Of a stretch of DNA of 11,367 bases, positions 7,725-11,367 are shown in pieces. The notes beneath the pieces are model-generated. The model ran no database searches, had not been told where the DNA came from, and was given only the letters and a program-made list of their open reading frames with translations. The DNA comes from Methylotenera sp. (GTDB lineage Bacteria > Pseudomonadota > Gammaproteobacteria > Burkholderiales > Methylophilaceae): contig JACDEP010000067.1 in assembly GCA_013816325.1 (NCBI GenBank), positions 1 to 11,367 on the forward strand, in the 5' to 3' direction. Both the position numbers and the translations under genes were made by a program. Positions within the stretch are counted from its first letter, which is position 1, and every line of letters starts with the position of its first letter.

Positions 7725-7746
7725 ATAAAAACCTACGGAAAGTAGG
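7725..7746 (-). terminator. Weak terminator-like hairpin in the leader of the small membrane gene
   Basis: On the minus strand, CCTAC (7746-7742), a five-base loop TTTCC and GTAGG (7736-7732) are followed directly by TTTTTAT. The stem is only five pairs, six with a G-U. It could end transcripts arriving from slyD or act as an attenuator for the 66-residue gene, since it stands just before that gene's ribosome site. Confidence 0.3.
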
Positions 7747-7775
7747 CATTCACCTTAGCATAAACTTGCGCGTCG

Positions 7776-7788
7776 CGAAATAATTTCG
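7776..7788. promoter_or_regulatory. Perfect 13-base palindrome, possible operator
   Basis: CGAAATAATTTCG is a perfect dyad around a central base, 75 to 87 bases before the ATG of the small membrane gene. This is where a regulator site or promoter would be expected. No regulator is encoded beside it and no clear -35/-10 pair was found nearby. Confidence 0.3.
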
Positions 7789-7839
7789 GAAAAGCAAAAC
7801 AGACATGGGTATTTTCAAATTTTCCTGAAAATAATCTTA

Positions 7840-7923
7840 AAAATGGTGCTCTGCGAGGCAATAGCAGAGCGGCTCCCAGAGCAGTGATAAAAGGCTGAAA
7901 CCTTCCGCCTTAGACGCCATTTT
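7840..7923. repeat. 84-base imperfect palindromic element with internal hairpins
   Basis: AAAATGGTG (7840-7848) can pair with CGCCATTTT (7915-7923): nine pairs including one G-U. Inside is GCTCTGC (7848-7854) with GCAGAGC (7864-7870) and a nine-base loop. CAGAGC at 7877-7882 is a second possible partner for the same left arm. A third small stem, AAGG/CCTT, lies at 7891-7904. The element is richer in G+C than the AT-rich bases around it. On the minus strand the main hairpin is followed by ACCATTTTTA, so it may serve as the slyD terminator. A REP/MITE-like repeat or a small structured RNA are other options. A 27-codon frame fits on the minus strand (7837-7920) but has no clear ribosome site. 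The rest of 7702-8010 shows no gene. Confidence 0.4.
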
Positions 7924-8010
7924 GATGTAACGCAGCTGGCTCTTTTATTGTATCCATACAGTTAAATATTTGAGTGTTGCGTAAAATATCAAGAAAATAG
8001 TTACAGTGGT

Positions 8011-8490
8011 CTAATGATGATGCCCACCAGCCCCGTGCACATGCTGATGTGAAACTTCTTCTTTATTGGCGGTGCGTACATCGGTAATCGTTGCGTTGAA
8101 TACTACACGCTCGCCTGCCCAAGGGTGGTTGCCATCTACAATGACTTTGCCATCGGAGATTTCTGTTACTGTGTATAGAATCACTTCGCCGGTGTCGTCT
8201 TCACCCTCGAACTGCATGCCGACTTTTAAATCTTTTGCCGGGAAAGCAGTAACTGGCTCAATCTGTACCAATTCTTCATCATATTCACCAAACGCATCAG
8301 CAGGTTGCAAATCTACAGTGACCACGTCACCAATATTTTTGCCGTGCATCACTTCTTCCACTTTCGGGAAGATATTGTCGTAGCCACCATGTAAATAAGA
8401 CACAGGTTCTGCGCTAGATTCAAGCACATTGCCATCGGCATCTTTAAGTTCGTAAGTCATTGTTACTACAGTGTTCATTGCGATTTGCAT
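8011..8490 (-). CDS. slyD: SlyD-type FKBP peptidyl-prolyl cis-trans isomerase
   Basis: The 159-residue protein is an FKBP-type prolyl isomerase and chaperone of the SlyD class, acting in the cytoplasm on proline-limited folding. In enterobacteria SlyD also supplies nickel to hydrogenase and other metalloproteins. Visible family features are VTMTYELKDADG (9-20), YLHGGYDNIFPKVE (32-45), then DAFGEYDEELV in the flap. The inserted insert-in-flap domain spans roughly 75-125, followed by VDGNHPWAG, where the FKBP fold resumes. The tail HQHVHGAGGHHH holds six His, suited to divalent metal binding, but is much shorter than in E. coli SlyD and has no Cys. The ATG at 8490 follows AGGA with an eight-base gap; Met5 is a less likely start. 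It stands as a single gene, with 111 bases to the broken yaiI upstream. Confidence 0.93.
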   Translation of the reverse strand: MQIAMNTVVTMTYELKDADGNVLESSAEPVSYLHGGYDNIFPKVEEVMHGKNIGDVVTVDLQPADAFGEYDEELVQIEPVTAFPAKDLKVGMQFEGEDDTGEVILYTVTEISDGKVIVDGNHPWAGERVVFNATITDVRTANKEEVSHQHVHGAGGHHH

Positions 8491-8601
8491 TTTGCTTTTC
8501 CTAAGAGGTGCTTTCCTAAGCTTAAATTTGATAAGGTATTGATTGTGGAATTTTAATCTATTTTTGCGATTTGCTTAAATTGAGAATAATTTTTTTCTGC
8601 A

Positions 8602-9071
8602 TTAGGTTTTTAATGGAATCTGTGTTGCGATAGCTTTAGCGATGAACTTATCCAGCGCTCCAGCAAAAGCCTGACGGTCCGCCAAGCTGAAAGTGGAAGG
8701 GCCAGAAATATCCACCCCATTACCCCGCAGCTCTTCCATAAGGTTACGCATGGTTAAACGCTCTTTGATATTAGCCGTTGTGTAAAGCTCGCCACGCGGA
8801 TTGAGCGCATGACCGCCTTTTTCTACCACTTGAGCCGCTAGTGGAATATCGGCAGTAATTACCAAGTCGCCAGCTTCAAGCTCCTGCACGATTCTATTAT
8901 CGGCAACATCGAAACCGCTGGATACTTGCAAGGTCTTAATATAAGGCGAGGGCGGCGTGCGTAAATATTGATTAGCGACGAGCGTCGTCGTGATTTTGGT
9001 ACGTCTGCCGACCGATACAAAATTTATTTGATTACAACCGGGCATGCGTCAGCATCCACCCAAATTTTCAT
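8602..9071 (-). pseudogene. yaiI: Broken yaiI/YqxD-family (DUF188, UPF0178) gene
   Basis: The true start is the ATG at 9071, which opens MKIWVDADACPVVIK, the family's conserved N-terminus. A TAA stop follows at 9026-9024, where relatives have the Glu of KEILYR. Reading past it gives ILYRSAD, and then the frame must shift by one base near 9003 to enter RTKITTTLVANQYLRTPPS. That frame continues correctly (GFDVADN, GDLVITADIPLAA, NPRGELYT, ERLTMR) to the stop at 8602. The full span would code about 156 residues, near the 152 of E. coli YaiI. There are thus two independent lesions about 20 bases apart. The frame from 9045 to 8602 gives a 147-residue protein starting MPGCNQINF, but it lacks the acidic VDADACP motif and has a false N-terminus. 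The family has a PIN-like fold and a poorly known role. Two sequencing errors remain possible. Confidence 0.85.
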
Positions 9072-9193
9072 TAAAAACTCATCTTTGTTGCAATACGGCG
9101 TTACTCATCAAAAAATATTCCTGATATCTTAAATATACTGCGTTATATTTTTATTGGCGGTTAAAGTGATATTTTTTATACTAAAAACCTTCC

Positions 9194-10822
9194 CTAGCGA
9201 CCTCTGCCGCCGCTACGGTTAGGGTTGCCAGAGTTATTGGTCGGACGACTCGTATTTTGGCGGTTAGCTTGATGACGACTTGGGCTAGGCGGTGGCGCAA
9301 ATAAAGCGGGTTGCGGCATGGCTTGATGGCGTGCAGCTTCTGACTGATTCTTATTATTTGCTGAAGGTGCTGAATTTTGTGAATGGCCGTTGGCATTCCG
9401 CGGTTGCTGGTTATTAGATCTAGGCGCATTAGGGTTATGGCTGCGTGCCGGGCGCGATTCAGAGTTCGTAGTGCTTTGATTCCTACCTTGTGGCTGGCCC
9501 TGGCGTTGTCCATTTTGATTTGCATTGCGGCCAGCATTCTGGCCATTGCCTGCGCCTCTTGAGTTAGTATCCTCTGAGTTAGAACGTGGTTTATTGCGAC
9601 TATGCCCACGTGGTGGTCTGCCATGCGGTTGCGTGGAACGCGGTGCTTCTGGCTCTGGGTTGGCGTTAGGCGTAAAACCTTCTACCTGCACTTTAGGAAT
9701 CTCACGCTTGATCAGCTTTTCTATGTCTTTCAGCAATTTGAGTTCTTCACGGTCCACCAGTGATACGGCCGAGCCACTGCTGCCTGCGCGACCTGTACGG
9801 CCAATGCGGTGCACGTAATCTTCGGGCACATTGGGTAATTCAAAATTCACTACTTGCGGCAATTGATCAATATCCAGTCCACGTGCGGCGATGTCAGTGG
9901 CTACTAATACGCGCATGGTACCGTCTTTAAACTGGGCTAGGGCTTTGGTGCGCGCGCCTTGGCTTTTGTTACCGTGAATTGCGGCGGCTTGAATATCATC
10001 TTTAATGAGCTTTTCAGCTAAACGATTTGCGCCATGTTTGGTACGGGTAAATACTAATACCTGTTTCCAATCGTGATGCTTAATCAGGTGGCTCATGAGG
10101 TCGCGTTTGTGGCTTTGCGCAACCATATGCACGGTTTGTTCAACGAGCTCAGACGCTGTATTGCGGCGTGCGACTTCTACAAAGCCAGGGTTATGCAATA
10201 GGCCATCGGCCAATCCTTTGATCTCGTCAGAGAAAGTGGCAGAGAACAATAGGTTCTGGCGTTGCTTAGGCAACATGGCTAGTATTTTCTTGATGTCGCG
10301 GATAAAGCCCATGTCCAGCATGCGGTCAGCTTCATCCAGCACCAAAATCTCGATGCCTGATAAATCTATATTTTTCTGGTTCGCGTGGTCGAGCAAGCGA
10401 CCCGGTGTGGCAACTAAAATATCCAGCGGCTTTTTCATGCGCGAGATTTGCGGGTTAACATTCACACCGCCAAAAATCACAGTCGATGTCAGTGGCAAAT
10501 ACTTACCGTAAGTTTTAACAGACTCTTCAATTTGCGCAGCGAGTTCACGGGTAGGCGTGAGCATCAAGCAGCGTGGGCGGCCTTTAGGCACTTCAGACAA
10601 TGGTTTCTGGCTGAGTATATGCAGAATCGGCAAGGTAAAGCCGGCAGTTTTACCGGTACCGGTTTGTGCGCCGGCGAGTAAATCGCCACCGTTTAACACT
10701 ACGGGTATCGCTTTCGCTTGAATTGGAGTTGGTGTGGTGTAACCCGCGTCGCTAATAGCGCGCAAAATGGGTTCGGATAATCCTAACTGATTAAAGTCAG
10801 GCAAGGTTGTTTCGATTGTCAA
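9194..10822 (-). CDS. rhlE: DEAD-box ATP-dependent RNA helicase RhlE
   Basis: This 542-residue RNA helicase probably unwinds short duplexes in ribosome assembly and RNA decay, often in the cold. The Q motif includes Phe10 and PTPIQ (31-35). Motif I is AQTGTGKT (52-59), Ia PTRELA (90-95), Ib TPGR (139-142), II DEAD (163-166) and III SAT (194-196). The second RecA-like domain has VFTRTK (257-262), ATDIAARGLDID (308-319) and HRIGRTGRAG (338-347). All motifs are intact. From about 385 to the end is a low-complexity tail rich in Asn, Gln, Arg, Pro and Ser, ending SGGRGR, likely disordered and RNA-binding. The start is TTG at 10822 with GGAG seven bases upstream; no in-frame ATG precedes it before a stop. 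The conserved core makes the family sure; RhlE rather than another DEAD-box type rests on motif context and tail. Confidence 0.93.
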   Translation of the reverse strand: MTIETTLPDFNQLGLSEPILRAISDAGYTTPTPIQAKAIPVVLNGGDLLAGAQTGTGKTAGFTLPILHILSQKPLSEVPKGRPRCLMLTPTRELAAQIEESVKTYGKYLPLTSTVIFGGVNVNPQISRMKKPLDILVATPGRLLDHANQKNIDLSGIEILVLDEADRMLDMGFIRDIKKILAMLPKQRQNLLFSATFSDEIKGLADGLLHNPGFVEVARRNTASELVEQTVHMVAQSHKRDLMSHLIKHHDWKQVLVFTRTKHGANRLAEKLIKDDIQAAAIHGNKSQGARTKALAQFKDGTMRVLVATDIAARGLDIDQLPQVVNFELPNVPEDYVHRIGRTGRAGSSGSAVSLVDREELKLLKDIEKLIKREIPKVQVEGFTPNANPEPEAPRSTQPHGRPPRGHSRNKPRSNSEDTNSRGAGNGQNAGRNANQNGQRQGQPQGRNQSTTNSESRPARSHNPNAPRSNNQQPRNANGHSQNSAPSANNKNQSEAARHQAMPQPALFAPPPSPSRHQANRQNTSRPTNNSGNPNRSGGRGR

Positions 10823-10829
10823 AGTAAAG

Positions 10830-10833
10830 CTCC
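10830..10833 (-). promoter_or_regulatory. Ribosome binding site fixing the TTG start of rhlE
   Basis: GGAG on the minus strand, seven bases before TTG at 10822. Upstream, the frame stays open only to a TAG at 10855-10853 and contains no ATG, so TTG is the best start. Confidence 0.6.
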
Positions 10834-10987
10834 GCTTGGAATTTAAGCCGACCTATTACTATGAAATAACACCAATCGAGGTAGGCAAAATGTAATAATC
10901 ATTCATTGGTTGATTTGGAAATCATGAAGACTAGGGTAATGACCGCTACGCAGATTGGTTGGCATAGGGGCTTGAATTTCTTTGCGC

Positions 10988-10993
10988 ATTATA
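10988..10993 (-). promoter_or_regulatory. Candidate -10 box upstream of rhlE
   Basis: A perfect TATAAT on the minus strand lies in the 221-base gap between nadB and rhlE. The sequence 17 bases before it (CTAGC/TCTAGC) is a poor -35. If used, it gives rhlE a leader of about 155-160 bases, which is long and would fit control at the RNA level. Between this box and rhlE I see no other gene. Confidence 0.35.
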
Positions 10994-11043
10994 CGGCGTA
11001 TTGGAATTAATGCTAGATTTATGTTTTTGCCTATATAAGCTAA

Positions 11044-11367
11044 CTAGTGAGTATGTTCATGTTCGCGATCCAGCAGGCTGTAGTAATTAGAAGGTTTCAG
11101 CACCGTCGGTATCGCTTCCGTATCCAAGTTAGGATGGTCTTTGCTGTAATGCAAACCTCGGCTTTCCTTACGCTCCATGGCGCTCAATACGATCAATTCG
11201 GCTACTTGCAGCAAGTTGCGCAGCTCGATTAAATCGTTGCTGATCTTGAAGTTGCTGTAGAACTCATGTACTTCATCGCGCAGCATATGAATGCGGTGTA
11301 GGGCGCGGCTCAGACGCTTGTCGGTGCGCACGATGCCTACATAGTTCCACATGAAGCGTCGTAGTTC
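11044..11367 (-). CDS. nadB: L-aspartate oxidase, C-terminal part (gene continues past the window)
   Basis: NadB is the FAD enzyme that oxidises L-aspartate to iminoaspartate, which NadA condenses to quinolinate in de novo NAD synthesis, in the cytoplasm. The frame is open to the window edge, so only about the last 107 residues are seen. They match the C-terminal helical domain closely: ELRRFMWNYVGIVRTDKRL, then LIELRNLLQVAELIV and AMERKESRGLHYSKDHP, where the Arg of SRGLH belongs to the conserved active-site region. The Met at 11352 is internal. The protein ends in a His-containing tail (REHEHTH). It runs in the same direction as rhlE, 221 bases upstream of it. Confidence 0.95.
   Translation of the reverse strand, partial: ELRRFMWNYVGIVRTDKRLSRALHRIHMLRDEVHEFYSNFKISNDLIELRNLLQVAELIVLSAMERKESRGLHYSKDHPNLDTEAIPTVLKPSNYYSLLDREHEHTH

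Noticed and set aside
7702..7749. A 16-codon N-terminal extension of the small membrane protein containing LSTNHKEI, similar to the N-terminus of cytochrome oxidase subunit I
   Set aside because: The peptide is read across the leader and the ribosome site itself, the likely start is downstream at 7701, and nothing else resembles an oxidase.
7843..7887. Short plus-strand ORF of 14 codons inside the palindromic element
   Set aside because: Too short, no ribosome site, and explained by the GC-rich hairpin sequence.
8497..8520. Direct repeat TTTCCTAAG twice, 15 bases apart, before slyD
   Set aside because: On the minus strand it duplicates CTTAGGAAA around the ribosome site; too short to claim a function beyond a doubled AGGA.
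8602..9045. Intact 147-residue protein starting MPGCNQINF
   Set aside because: Its first 15 or so residues come from the wrong frame of the conserved VDADACP region; the gene is better described as broken, from 9071.
9181..9624. 147-residue minus-strand frame antiparallel in phase to the rhlE tail
   Set aside because: It is an alternative frame of the low-complexity tail, with no ribosome site and no recognisable domain.
1..11367. CRISPR array, tRNA/rRNA genes, intact IS or phage genes
   Set aside because: No regularly spaced repeats, cloverleaf or rRNA-like sequence, paired terminal repeats or transposase with catalytic residues were seen; the only transposase-like piece is the HTH inside the kinase.

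Overview
The window looks like chromosomal DNA of a betaproteobacterium. The best guess is the Methylophilaceae (Methylotenera/Methylophilus-like). This is inferred from the Gcr-type membrane 'recombinase', a SlyD of the beta-proteobacterial type, the family types of MutS, RhlE and NadB, and a moderate G+C that drops clearly between genes. The genus is not proven. The window holds mostly housekeeping genes. I see no CRISPR array, tRNA, rRNA, intact insertion sequence or phage gene.

Layout, left to right. (1) Bases 1-2000 (+) are a Gcr/SpecificRecomb-family polytopic membrane protein whose 5' end lies outside the window. (2) Bases 2023-4323 (-), convergent with it and only 22 bases away, are a soluble hybrid histidine kinase: PAS, GAF, HisKA, HATPase and receiver, preceded by a helix-turn-helix that resembles IS3-family OrfA transposases. 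(3) A 325-base AT-rich divergent promoter region leads to mutS (4649-7261, +, TTG start). (4) A minus-strand run follows: a 66-residue two-helix membrane protein (7501-7701), slyD (8011-8490), a broken yaiI/DUF188 gene (8602-9071, one stop plus one frameshift), rhlE (9194-10822, TTG start, disordered Asn/Gln/Arg tail) and the 3' end of nadB (11044-11367, continuing past the window).

How the genes relate. MutS (mismatch repair), RhlE (RNA remodelling), SlyD (folding and metal handling) and NadB (NAD synthesis) do not form a pathway. Spacings of 110 to over 200 bases suggest mostly separate transcription units. The kinase has no adjacent response-regulator gene. It carries its own receiver, so any onward signalling partner lies elsewhere.

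The points most worth a second look are the transposase-type helix-turn-helix fused to the kinase, the doubly broken yaiI gene (which automatic calling would present as an intact 147-residue protein with a false N-terminus), the doubtful 'recombinase' label of the first gene, and an 84-base palindromic element with competing hairpins at 7840-7923.
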